This document shows positions 17,292 through 25,669 of a stretch of 64,000 nucleotides of DNA, piece after piece (position 1 is the stretch's first letter; each line of letters begins with the position of its first letter). The stretch spans positions 62,001 through 126,000 of the forward strand of contig NZ_LGJH01000159.1 of the NCBI RefSeq assembly GCF_001298105.1. Direction: 5' to 3'. This stretch comes from Novosphingobium sp. ST904. GTDB lineage: Bacteria; Pseudomonadota; Alphaproteobacteria; Sphingomonadales; Sphingomonadaceae. The notes below the pieces were generated by a model, which worked only from the letters and a program-made list of their open reading frames with translations, had not been told where the DNA came from and made no database searches. The translations under genes were made by a program, and so were the position numbers.

Positions 17292-18332
17292 TCATGCCGG
17301 CCGGGAGGCCCGCGCCGGGATCGCTGCGCGCGCTCTCGCCTTGCCGCCTAGGGCGATCGCGGGCAGGTCCTGCTGGGGCTGTGCAGGTGCGGGCAGGCAA
17401 TAGCCGAAGCGGCGCAGGTCGTAGCCGGTCATGCGCTGCAACTGCTGGTTGCTCTCGGCATAGCGTTCGCCCACGGCCAGTTCGATCTGGCGCATCAGCC
17501 GCCGCCGCAGCGGCCCCTCGAGCATGCGGGTGAACGCGAAGAGGGGGCGCAGCTTGCGGTAGTTGCGATCGAACGGCGGGAACAGCAGCGGGGCATTCGG
17601 GGCAAGCTGGTTGCGGTTGAACAGGGCGTTGAGCGGCCGGCGCAGGATCTGCATCAGCATCGGCATCCCCTCGTTCGCGGGCTCCCCGAAGATGTCGAGG
17701 GGAACGAGCGAGGGGTTCTGTTCACAGAACTGGGATATCTCCCGCGCCACCCGGCCGGGATCGGTCCGCAGCGCCTCGTACGGCAGGACCAGCACGCTTT
17801 CCGGCCCGAACAGGCGGCGATAGTACTCGATGCACTGGATGTAGGCGAACGTGCGGAAGTCGAATTCCGGCTTGCGGTACAGGGTCCATTGCAGGGGCGT
17901 GGCCAGGCGGTTGAAAGACAGCGAGCCGCCGTCGCTGATGTACTGGAGATAGTACGAGAAGATCATCGAGCGCTGTTCGCGGATGAAAACCAGGATGCGC
18001 GCGTCGGGCAGGCATTCCTTCAGGCGATCCGCGATCAGCGGTGCATCGAAGCCGGCCGAGCCGGGATAGCCGGACAGCCTTTCGTGAGAGACAACCAGCG
18101 TATTGCCGCGCCGCTGCGCCTCGCGGGCGCGGCGGCGGTAGCTTTCGATCCGGTCGGGCGAGGGGCCGTCGAACGCACCCTGCTTCACGAAGTCGAGCTG
18201 GACGTGGTGGCGATCGTTCTCCAGCCGCTCGAAACCGAGGTCCGGACGGGCGAACAGCGCGTTCTGGAGCAGCGTGGAGGCCGTCTTGTGGAATCCGATA
18301 TGGACAAGTGGTCTTGTACCCGATTCCTGCAC
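17292..18332 (-). CDS. Sulfotransferase family protein
   Basis: A 346-aa cytoplasmic protein with an N-terminal PAPS-binding loop, VHIGFHKTASTLLQNALF (about residues 10-27), and a second region VFIREQRSMIFSYYLQYISD that fits the 3'-phosphate binding site. Sulfotransferases move sulfate from PAPS to hydroxyls. Next to an acyltransferase and within a polysaccharide locus, a glycan acceptor is the simplest inference. The C-terminal half is less typical and ends in a basic tail. Confidence 0.85.
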   Translation of the reverse strand: MQESGTRPLVHIGFHKTASTLLQNALFARPDLGFERLENDRHHVQLDFVKQGAFDGPSPDRIESYRRRAREAQRRGNTLVVSHERLSGYPGSAGFDAPLIADRLKECLPDARILVFIREQRSMIFSYYLQYISDGGSLSFNRLATPLQWTLYRKPEFDFRTFAYIQCIEYYRRLFGPESVLVLPYEALRTDPGRVAREISQFCEQNPSLVPLDIFGEPANEGMPMLMQILRRPLNALFNRNQLAPNAPLLFPPFDRNYRKLRPLFAFTRMLEGPLRRRLMRQIELAVGERYAESNQQLQRMTGYDLRRFGYCLPAPAQPQQDLPAIALGGKARARAAIPARASRPA

Positions 18333-18678
18333 GTCGCGCTCCCTGCTTGCTCCGCGGAAATGCCGGAAAAACGGACTGATGGCGGAGTGACCCTTTTATC
18401 TGGTCCCGGGGCGATCCTGCCGGACAACACCCTGAACACTAACGAAAGAACATGGCGCGCGGGGATGGGTCAATTGCCATGAATCGCCTGCGGCTCCCCC
18501 GAAAGTCTAGGTTATGACGTAGGTTTGCACGGCGCGGCAGGCGGTTAAGCCGGACGGACCTTGCGGCACCCCCGAATGACCGCGCGGTTCATGCTTACGG
18601 GTGATTGCCGAGCACCCTGCGGATGCCCACCCTCGCGGCGGACAAGGCCACATCCGGCCCGCGCACGAGGATCAGCCC
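18333..18678. other. Divergent intergenic region, no gene seen
   Basis: About 346 bases between the sulfotransferase and epimerase starts. No convincing reading frame or RNA gene is visible. It must hold the promoters for both directions. Confidence 0.5.
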
Positions 18679-19692
18679 TTGAACTCCATCGCTTCTGCCC
18701 AAAGTCCGATCCTGGTAACCGGGGCCGCCGGCTTCATCGGCCACGCCACCGCGCATCGCCTGCTCGAACGCGGGGAACAGGTGATCGGGCTGGATGTGAT
18801 GAACGATTATTACGACCCGGCGCTCAAGGAAGCCCGGCTGGCCTCGTTCGAGGGGATGGCCGGCTTCGAATTCCACCGGATCGACGTGGCCGACGCGGCG
18901 GCGGTGGCTGCGCTCGTGCGGGGGCGGGGGGTGCGCCGGGTGGTCCATCTCGCCGCGCAGGCCGGGGTGCGCTACAGTATCGAGAACCCCTTCGCCTACC
19001 AGCACTCCAACCTGGCCGGTCATCTCTCGGTGCTGGAGGCCTGCCGCCATGCTCCCGGCTTCGAGCATCTCGTCTATGCTTCCTCCAGCTCGGTCTACGG
19101 CGACCGTCCGCTGGCAGGGGCAGGCTTTTCCGAGGATGATCCGGCCGTGGCGCCCGTCTCGCTCTACGCCGCCACCAAGCGTTCGTGCGAACTGATGAGC
19201 GAGGCCTATGCCAGCCTTTACGCCCTGCCGCAGACCGGGCTGCGCTTCTTCACCGTCTACGGGCCGTGGGGAAGGCCCGACATGGCCTACTTCGGCTTCA
19301 CCCGGAAGATCCTGGCCGGGGAGCCGATCGAGGTCTACGGCGAAGGCCGCATGGCGCGAGACTTCACCTATATCGACGATATCGTCGACGGCATTCTTGG
19401 CGCCCTCGACAATGATGCCGCGGGGCACCGCGTGCTCAACATCGGCGACAGCCGCCCGGTCGGGCTGATGGACATGATCGAGGCGCTCGAAACCGCGCTC
19501 GGCCGGAAGGCGGAGAAAGTGATGCGGCCGATGCAGCCGGGAGACGTGACCGCGACCTTCGCCGACGTGAGCAAGCTCCACGCGATCTGCGGCTATCATC
19601 CCCGCGTCATGCTGGAAGAGGGGCTGCAGCGCTTCGCCGACTGGTACCGGGAATTCCATGCGGTGGAGCCCGCCGGGACCGAGGCCCGATGA
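18679..19692 (+). CDS. NAD-dependent epimerase, UDP-glucuronate 4-epimerase-like
   Basis: A 337-aa extended SDR. It has the NAD motif TGAAGFIGHATAHRL, NDYYDPALKEARL (characteristic of UDP-glucuronate 4-epimerases), the active site YAATK, and FTVYGPWGRPDMAYFGFT. It would interconvert UDP-glucuronate and UDP-galacturonate, supplying uronic acid for the polysaccharide. The TTG at 18679, after a GAGG ribosome binding site, is preferred because the protein then begins just before the first beta strand. A GTG at 18601 would add 26 atypical residues. Its stop overlaps the GtrA start (ATGA). Confidence 0.9.
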   Translation: MNSIASAQSPILVTGAAGFIGHATAHRLLERGEQVIGLDVMNDYYDPALKEARLASFEGMAGFEFHRIDVADAAAVAALVRGRGVRRVVHLAAQAGVRYSIENPFAYQHSNLAGHLSVLEACRHAPGFEHLVYASSSSVYGDRPLAGAGFSEDDPAVAPVSLYAATKRSCELMSEAYASLYALPQTGLRFFTVYGPWGRPDMAYFGFTRKILAGEPIEVYGEGRMARDFTYIDDIVDGILGALDNDAAGHRVLNIGDSRPVGLMDMIEALETALGRKAEKVMRPMQPGDVTATFADVSKLHAICGYHPRVMLEEGLQRFADWYREFHAVEPAGTEAR

Positions 19693-20111
19693 TCCGTTCC
19701 GCCTGGGGCCGGGAAGCGGCTACGGCCGCGCGGTTCGTGCTGGTCGGCGCGGCGAACACCGCCATCGGCTATGGCCTGATTCTGGGCTGGCTTCATGCGG
19801 GGCTGGGAGACTATGCCGCCAATCTTGCCGGTTTCGCGATGGGGTTGCCGATCTCCTACGCCTTGCACCGCCACCTGACCTTCCGCGCCCGCCACCGCGC
19901 CACCGCTGCCGAGGGGCTGCGCTATGCAGCGGCCTTTCTGGTGTCCTATGCCGCCAATCTCGCAGTGGTGGCGATGGGCCGCGCCGCGGGCTTCGAACGC
20001 AGCGCGCTGGTGCAGGGACTGGCGATCTGCGTCTACGCGGGCGCGCTCTTCGTGCTGACCCGCCTCACGGTCTTTCGCGCGCGACCAGAGAGATCACTTC
20101 GGGAAAGTTGA
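19689..20111 (+). CDS. GtrA family membrane protein
   Basis: A 140-aa protein of four helices: FVLVGAANTAIGYGLILGWL, the GLPISYALHRHLTF motif, FLVSYAANLAVVAMG and a final helix. GtrA proteins are proposed to help flip polyprenyl-linked sugars made by GtrB-type GT2 enzymes; a GT2 of that type is encoded convergently right beside it. The gene overlaps the epimerase by four bases, and its 3' end overlaps the GT2 gene by 47 bases on the other strand. Confidence 0.9.
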   Translation: MIRSAWGREAATAARFVLVGAANTAIGYGLILGWLHAGLGDYAANLAGFAMGLPISYALHRHLTFRARHRATAAEGLRYAAAFLVSYAANLAVVAMGRAAGFERSALVQGLAICVYAGALFVLTRLTVFRARPERSLRES

Positions 20112-21045
20112 GCCGTTCCTCCACGATCGGCTTGGTGCCGCGCTTGGCCTGCAGGAACAGCCGCCCGACATATTCGCCCAGGATGCCCATGAAGATCGCA
20201 TTGATCGAGATCGACATGAGCAGCAGGATCGTGGTCGTGGCGAAACCCGCCGGCCAGGCCTGCCCCAGCAGCACCCGCCCGACCAGATAGGTGAACGTCA
20301 GCAGCAGGCTGAGCACGCCGATGACGATGCCCGAGATCGAGGCGATCCGCAGCGGCATCAGCGAATGGTTGAGCACGCCGTCCACCGCCAGCGAGATCAT
20401 CGACTTGAGCGGGAACTTGCTTTCGCCGGCCACCCGGTCGCCCCGGTCGTATTCGAGCCCGACCTGCGAGAAGCCCATCGCGCTGATGAGCCCGCGCAAG
20501 TAGGGCGAGGCATCGTCCACCTTCTGGAGTTCCACGAGGATGCGGCGGTCGACGAGACGGAATTCCCCGGCGTTCACGGGCAGGTCGTCGTCGCTGATCC
20601 ACGAGATGAAGTGGTAGAAGGCCCGCCGCAGCGTGGCCACCATGAAGCCGTCCGCCAGCGTGCGCCGGATACCGTAGACCACCTGATGCCCGACCCGCCA
20701 TAGCTTCAGCATCTCGGGGATCAGTTCGGGCGGGTCCTGCAGGTCGCAGTCGAGCTGGATCGAACAGGCGCCTGCCGCGGCCTTGTAGGCGCAGAGCAGG
20801 GAGCGCTGGTAGCCGTAATTGCGCGAGAAGCGGATGACCTTGAGCGCGGAATCGCGGCGGGCCAGTTCTTCCAGCAGTTCGAAAGTGCGGTCGCTCGAAT
20901 GGTTGTCGGTGACGATAATCTCGTACTGGTATTCGGGCAGCTTCTCGAACGTGCGCACGATCGCCTCGTAGCAGCGCACGACGTTGAGTTCCTCGTTGAA
21001 GGCGGGAACAAGAATGGAAACCAGTGTCTTCGCTTCGCTGCTCAC
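20065..21045 (-). CDS. GT2 glycosyltransferase, GtrB/DPM1-like with C-terminal helices
   Basis: A 326-aa enzyme with a GT-A domain (VSILVPAFNEELNVVRCYEA, IIVTDNHSSDRTFELLEELA, IQLDCDLQDPPELIPEM), where the DCDLQDP segment carries the metal-binding DXD. Two C-terminal transmembrane helices (IASISGIVIGVLSLLLTFTY and TILLLMSISINAIFMGILGE) are typical of polyprenyl-phosphate glycosyltransferases. It is last in the six-gene CDP-sugar operon, 3 bases after the SDR. It probably loads the finished sugar onto undecaprenyl phosphate for the neighbouring GtrA to flip (inference). Confidence 0.9.
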   Translation of the reverse strand: MSSEAKTLVSILVPAFNEELNVVRCYEAIVRTFEKLPEYQYEIIVTDNHSSDRTFELLEELARRDSALKVIRFSRNYGYQRSLLCAYKAAAGACSIQLDCDLQDPPELIPEMLKLWRVGHQVVYGIRRTLADGFMVATLRRAFYHFISWISDDDLPVNAGEFRLVDRRILVELQKVDDASPYLRGLISAMGFSQVGLEYDRGDRVAGESKFPLKSMISLAVDGVLNHSLMPLRIASISGIVIGVLSLLLTFTYLVGRVLLGQAWPAGFATTTILLLMSISINAIFMGILGEYVGRLFLQAKRGTKPIVEERLNFPEVISLVARERP

Positions 21046-21048
21046 CCG

Positions 21049-22034
21049 TCACCCCGCCTTCATCTGGATATGTTGCTGCTGGAGTTGCCGGTGCGCGGCG
21101 ACCGTGCGGCGCAGCCCTTCCTCGAAGCCGATGAGAGGTTCCCACCGCAGCCGGCTTCGCGCCCGTGCCGGATCGGAGCGCAGTTCCGTCGGTTGTCCGC
21201 CGCTTCCCGGCTCGGTGCTCTGCGCGGGGCGGAGCGTCACGATACCGGGAGCGCAGCCGGCCAGTGCGGCGATCCGCTGCGCGACCTGGGCCATGGTGGG
21301 CGCGATGCCGGTGCAGATGTTGACGGTGCCGAAATCCCGGGGCGCCATCCGCGCGATGTGCAGCAGGGCATCGACGGCATCGTGACGTGCAGCAGGTCGC
21401 GCCGGTCAAGCGGGCGCTGCACGGTGATCGGCCGGTTCGCCATGCAGGCCTCGACAAGCGCCGGGATCAGGAAGCTGGTGGCCTGGCCGGGGCCGTAGCA
21501 GAGGGCGAGGCGCGCGGTCACCACCGGGAACGGCATGAGTGGGGCGAGCATCGCGATGCTGTCGGTAGTGGCCAGCATCCCCGCGCCGTAGGGCGTGGTG
21601 GGGAAAGCGCGGCGGGTCTCGGAATAGGGCAGCTCCGCCCGGCCATATTCGGCGATGGTGCCCGCCCGCACCACCACGTCCGGCGGCTCGGCTAGCTCCG
21701 CCAGCGGTTCCAGCAGGTTGAGCGCGGGCTGGAGGTAGGTTCCGGCCGCAGCCCGCGCTGCGGCGAAGGAGGGCTGGGCGGGCAGGCGCGTTTCGGCTGC
21801 CAGGTGAAAGACCCGGCGCGGGCGGATCCCGGCGAGGCAGCGCCTGATCTCGGCGCGGTCGGCAAGGTCGATGCGGTGCACGACCAGCCGGTCCACGAAC
21901 GGCGCGAGCCGCGCCAGCGAGGTCGAGGGGCGGACGATCACATGGACCGGGTCGCCCGCGGCGACGAGCCGCTGGGCCAGGTGTGCGCCGATGAAGCCCC
22001 CGGCGCCGGTCAGCAGCGAGACGGCATTGCGCAC
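21049..22034 (-). CDS. NAD-dependent epimerase/reductase (extended SDR), frameshifted, atypical active site
   Basis: An SDR of about 328 aa after repair. The cofactor loop is LLTGAGGFIGAHLAQRL. The catalytic YxxxK motif reads YGAGM, so the usual lysine is replaced by methionine; the upstream threonine (AGTIAEYG) is present. One missing base at about 21383 splits the frame: RRDLLHV continues after repair as DDAVDALLHIARMAPRDFG, then TVNICTG and RLRWEPLIGFEEGL. It lies between the C-methyltransferase and GT2 genes. It probably reduces or epimerises the CDP-hexulose at C4, if it is active. Confidence 0.85.
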
Positions 22035-22057
22035 ACTCAGGCCCTCCGGTGTTGGAG

Positions 22058-23317
22058 TCAGCAGACGATCCGGGGAATCGGCAGCGGAACGAGGAATTTG
22101 CCGCCGCGCGCCCGGAAGGCCGCCTGCTGCTCGAAGATTTCGTCGAAGAAGTTCCAGGCGAGCACGAAGAGCACGTCGGGCTGCTCCTCCTCGATGGCCT
22201 GGACCGGCCGGATCGGAATGCGGGTGTTCGGCGAATAGAGGCCGTGCTTCAGCGTGTTGCGGTCCACCAGGAAATCGAGATAGCGCCTGTCGATCCCGAA
22301 ATGGGTGATGAGCGTGTTGCCCCGCGCCGAGGCGCCGTAACCCGCGATCTTCAGGCCCTGTGCCTTCATTTCGTCGAGCATGGTGCGGATGTCCACGCCC
22401 ATGGCCGCGACGTCGAGCGCCAGCCGGTCGTAAGTGGCCTGCTCCAGCATGCCGCCGGACAGTTCGTCCTCCAGCATTTCCGCCACTGCGGGCGAGGGCG
22501 CGATGCCGGCGGCCTTGCGGTTGAGGAACACGCGCATCGAGCCGCCGTGAATGTCGGGCAGCGAAAGCGCATCGGTCACTTCGAGGTCGAAGAACGCCGC
22601 CAGCTTCGCGATTGACAACAGGCTGAATTCCGAGACGTGCTCGTGGTAGATATTGTCGAATTCGGTGTGGTCGATGTACTCCTTGGCGCGGGGAACCTCG
22701 ATCACGAAAGTCCCGTCCGGCGCCAGCAGGATGCAGATCGCCTCCATGAAGGTGTGGAGGTCGCCGATGTGGTTGAAGGTGTTGGTGGTGACGATGACTT
22801 TCGCCTCGCCGCGCTGGCCCCGTACCAGTTCCGCCGAGGCGGGGTAGAAGTAATCGATATGGGTTTCCACGCCGCGCTCGGCGGCCATGGCGGCGATGTT
22901 CTCGGCCGGGTCGAAGCCCAGCGTCGTACAGCCCAGCAGGTTGCAGGCGGCGAGCAGCAGGCCGTCATTGCTGCCGATGTCGACGATCAGCCCGCCGCGC
23001 GCCTTGTCGGACAGCACCCGCGCGAAATCGGAGAAGTGGCTGTGCATCCGCGCCGCGCCCGAGGGGACGTAGAGGTAATGGCGGAAGAAATCGGCCGGGA
23101 TCTGGTCGGCGATCTCCACCAGCCCGCATTCCAGGCAGACCTGGGTGTTGAGCGGGAAGGAAGGCTGTTCCCGGTCGAGGTCTTCGGGGCGGATCAGCAT
23201 CTGGCCGGGGGCATGGTCGCCCAGTGGCAGGAAGAGGTAAGGCGATGGCGCCTTGCAGGCACGGCAGGTCGTGAGGGTCGAGGCGTGGGTACGCTCGGCG
23301 GTCATCGATTCAGGCAT
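22058..23317 (-). CDS. Sugar C-methyltransferase (TylCIII-like)
   Basis: A 419-aa enzyme with the three-part layout of NDP-ketosugar C-methyltransferases. First is an N-terminal zinc-binding motif with cysteines in CRACKAP and VCLECGLVE. Next is the SAM domain (VDIGSNDGLLLAACNLLG). The C-terminal domain follows, after EFDNIYHEHVSEFSLLSI and DIHGGSMRVFLN. Known members add a methyl from SAM to C3 of 4-ketosugars, giving branched sugars. The gene overlaps the dehydrase homologue by 8 bases, so a methyl-branched CDP-deoxysugar is the likely product. Confidence 0.9.
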   Translation of the reverse strand: MPESMTAERTHASTLTTCRACKAPSPYLFLPLGDHAPGQMLIRPEDLDREQPSFPLNTQVCLECGLVEIADQIPADFFRHYLYVPSGAARMHSHFSDFARVLSDKARGGLIVDIGSNDGLLLAACNLLGCTTLGFDPAENIAAMAAERGVETHIDYFYPASAELVRGQRGEAKVIVTTNTFNHIGDLHTFMEAICILLAPDGTFVIEVPRAKEYIDHTEFDNIYHEHVSEFSLLSIAKLAAFFDLEVTDALSLPDIHGGSMRVFLNRKAAGIAPSPAVAEMLEDELSGGMLEQATYDRLALDVAAMGVDIRTMLDEMKAQGLKIAGYGASARGNTLITHFGIDRRYLDFLVDRNTLKHGLYSPNTRIPIRPVQAIEEEQPDVLFVLAWNFFDEIFEQQAAFRARGGKFLVPLPIPRIVC

Positions 23318-24530
23318 TTGCGGCCTCGCGGGACGTTGCAGGGGAGAGCGATCGCACGAAGGCCTCGAAGCATTCGTGCATGAAGTCGATATGGGCGTCG
23401 GTCAGCCCGTGATGGCAGGCGAGCAGGATGCCGCCCTTCATCACCGCGTCGGCAACCGGGCAGCCTTCCGGCGGCGCCTTGAGCGGCACGCCCTGCATCG
23501 CCGGCTGGCGCAGGATGTTGCCGGTGAAGACCGGGCGGGTCTGCACGTCGCGCTCCTCCAGCCAGATCTGCATCTGGGTGCGGGTGAAAGGCGCGTCCTC
23601 GCGGATGGTGAGCGGGAAGGCCAGCCAGCCGGTGCGCGATTCCGGCATCTGTTCCGGCAGGACGAACCAGTCCTCGTACTGCTTGAAGAAGGCATACTGG
23701 CGAGCGAAATTGTGTTCGCGCGCCGAGATGTTGTGGTCGAGCTTCTTCAACTGCACCAGCCCGAAGGCCGCGCCCATTTCCGAAGGCTCGACGTTGAAGC
23801 CCAGTTCGTCGAACAGGAACTTGGCGTCGTAGTCGATCCCGTCGAGCGCGACGTTGAAGCGCTTCTCGATGCTTTCGGAATCGACGTAGAGCGAACTGGT
23901 GCGCCCCCATGAGCGCAGCAGCAGTGCCCGGCGGGCGAGAGCCTCGTCCGAGATGCAGAGCATGCCGCCGTTGCCTGCAGCATTGATGACGTGGGAGCCG
24001 TAGAAGCTGGTGGTGGAAATGTCGGAGCGGGTGCCGGTGCTGGTGCCGCGCAGGGTGGCGCCCAGCGTATCGGCGCTGTCTTCCACCACCATGAGGCCGT
24101 GCTTGTCGGCGATCTCGCGGATGCGGTCCCAGTCGGGCAGGTTGCCGATCAGCGAGGGGATCATCATCGCCCTGGTGTTCGGCCCGATCATCGCCTCGAT
24201 CTTCTCGACGTCGATGTTGTAGGTGCCGACCGCGGAATCCACGAAGGCCGGTACGAGGCGAGAGCGCACGATCGGCGCCACGGTGGTGGCGAAGGTCAGG
24301 GCCGGGGTGATGACCTCGCTGCCCTCGGGCAGGTTCAGCAGCTCGATGGCGAGGTAGTTCGCCGAGGAGCCGGAGTTGACCATGATCCCGTGGTCCTTGG
24401 CGAACAGCGCGGAGACCTGCTCCTGCATGGCGCGCACTTTCGGACCCATCTGGGTCGAGGTCCGCAGGACTTCGAGGACGGCGGCGATCTCTTCCTCGCC
24501 GTGGACGGTCTGGCCATAGTTCACGCGCAT
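23310..24530 (-). CDS. PLP-dependent sugar 3-dehydrase homologue (RfbH/DegT family) lacking Fe-S cysteines
   Basis: A 406-aa DegT/DnrJ/EryC1/StrS-fold protein. The PLP-lysine position is His180 (SFYGSHVINAAGNGG), as in CDP-4-keto-6-deoxyglucose 3-dehydrase (E1, His220) and ColD, and not a lysine as in aminotransferases. The four [2Fe-2S] cysteines of E1 map to Ala153 (EDSADTLGA), Thr211, Ser213 and Ile221 (RSWGRTSSLYVDSESIEKRF); none is Cys. The spacing Ala153 to His180 equals Cys193 to His220 in E1. Deoxygenation without the cluster, as in ColD, is possible. Overlaps rfbG by 10 bases and the methyltransferase by 8. Confidence 0.88.
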   Translation of the reverse strand: MRVNYGQTVHGEEEIAAVLEVLRTSTQMGPKVRAMQEQVSALFAKDHGIMVNSGSSANYLAIELLNLPEGSEVITPALTFATTVAPIVRSRLVPAFVDSAVGTYNIDVEKIEAMIGPNTRAMMIPSLIGNLPDWDRIREIADKHGLMVVEDSADTLGATLRGTSTGTRSDISTTSFYGSHVINAAGNGGMLCISDEALARRALLLRSWGRTSSLYVDSESIEKRFNVALDGIDYDAKFLFDELGFNVEPSEMGAAFGLVQLKKLDHNISAREHNFARQYAFFKQYEDWFVLPEQMPESRTGWLAFPLTIREDAPFTRTQMQIWLEERDVQTRPVFTGNILRQPAMQGVPLKAPPEGCPVADAVMKGGILLACHHGLTDAHIDFMHECFEAFVRSLSPATSREAANA

Positions 24531-25669
24531 CTTGCTGCTTCCCCCTCGGTCAATTCGGTGGTGCTCCCGGCATTCCCGTGGGAATACCGGGCGATCTGCG
24601 CCTCGCTGAAGGCGCGCATCCGGGTGTTTCCGCGCGCGAAGGCGCGGTACCATTCGGCGGTCATGGTCACAGCTTCCTCGGTCGAAAGGCGCGGGCGCCA
24701 GCCGAGCCGGGCCTGTGCCTTGCTGCTGTCGAGCGTCAGCATTCCCGCCTCGTGCGGATCGTCGGTACGGCGACCGAAGGCGATCTGCGCCACGCCGGGC
24801 CCCCAGGCCCGCTGGAAGTGGCGGGCGATTTCCTCGACGTCGATGAAGCCCTGGGCGCTGGGGCCGAAGTTCCAGGCTTCGGCAAAGCGCGGCGCACCCT
24901 CTCCAAGAAGCCGCGCACCCAGCATCAGGTATCCCGCCAGCGGCTCCAGCACGTGTTGCCACGGGCGCACGCTGGCCGGGTTGCGGATCGTCACAGCCGT
25001 GCCCGCGATCGTGGCGCGCACAACGTCGGGCAGCAGGCGGTCGAGCGAATTGTCGCCCCCGCCGATCACGTTGCCGGCGCGCACGGTGGCGATCTGGCAA
25101 CCGGCGGGGTCCGAGAAGTAGGAGCGCCGGAACGCGGCGGCGACCAGTTCGGTGCAGCCTTTCGAGGCGCTGTAGGGATCGGCCCCACCCAGTTCGTCGG
25201 TCTCGCGGTAGGGCCATTCCCACTCGCGGTTCTCGTAGCACTTGTCGCTGGTGACGACGACGACGCCGCGCACGCTCTTCATCCGGCGCACCGCATCGAG
25301 CACGACGGCGGTGCCGGTGACGTTGGTGGCGAACGTCTCCACCGGATCGTCGTAGGAAGGCCGCACCAGGGCCTGGGCGGCGAGATGGAACACGAGGTCC
25401 GGCTCAAGCCCCTCGCAGGCCCGGGCATAGGCCCCGGCATCGCGGATGTCGGCGATGCGGTGGTCGACCAGCCCCCCGAGGTCGACCGTATGGAATAAGT
25501 CAGGGCCTTGCGGGGGGCGGTGCAAGGCGATCCCGGTTACTTCTGCACCCAGTTTCCTGAGCCAGAGGCACAACCAGCCACCCTTGAAACCGGTGTGGCC
25601 GGTTACCAGAATCCGCTTGCCCCGGTAAACCGAAGCAAACGCCTGATCCAGTGAGCCTTGCTCAGGCAT
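24521..25669 (-). CDS. rfbG: CDP-glucose 4,6-dehydratase
   Basis: A 382-aa extended SDR that turns CDP-glucose into CDP-4-keto-6-deoxyglucose. Motifs are ILVTGHTGFKGGWLCLWL for NAD, the TSDKCYENREW segment, and the active site YSASK. The family motif GGDNSLDRLLPDVVRA and the SVRPWQHVLEPLAGYL segment are clear. The start at 25669 overlaps the rfbF stop by 8 bases, showing translational coupling. It feeds the dehydrase homologue and methyltransferase downstream. Confidence 0.93.
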   Translation of the reverse strand: MPEQGSLDQAFASVYRGKRILVTGHTGFKGGWLCLWLRKLGAEVTGIALHRPPQGPDLFHTVDLGGLVDHRIADIRDAGAYARACEGLEPDLVFHLAAQALVRPSYDDPVETFATNVTGTAVVLDAVRRMKSVRGVVVVTSDKCYENREWEWPYRETDELGGADPYSASKGCTELVAAAFRRSYFSDPAGCQIATVRAGNVIGGGDNSLDRLLPDVVRATIAGTAVTIRNPASVRPWQHVLEPLAGYLMLGARLLGEGAPRFAEAWNFGPSAQGFIDVEEIARHFQRAWGPGVAQIAFGRRTDDPHEAGMLTLDSSKAQARLGWRPRLSTEEAVTMTAEWYRAFARGNTRMRAFSEAQIARYSHGNAGSTTELTEGEAARCA

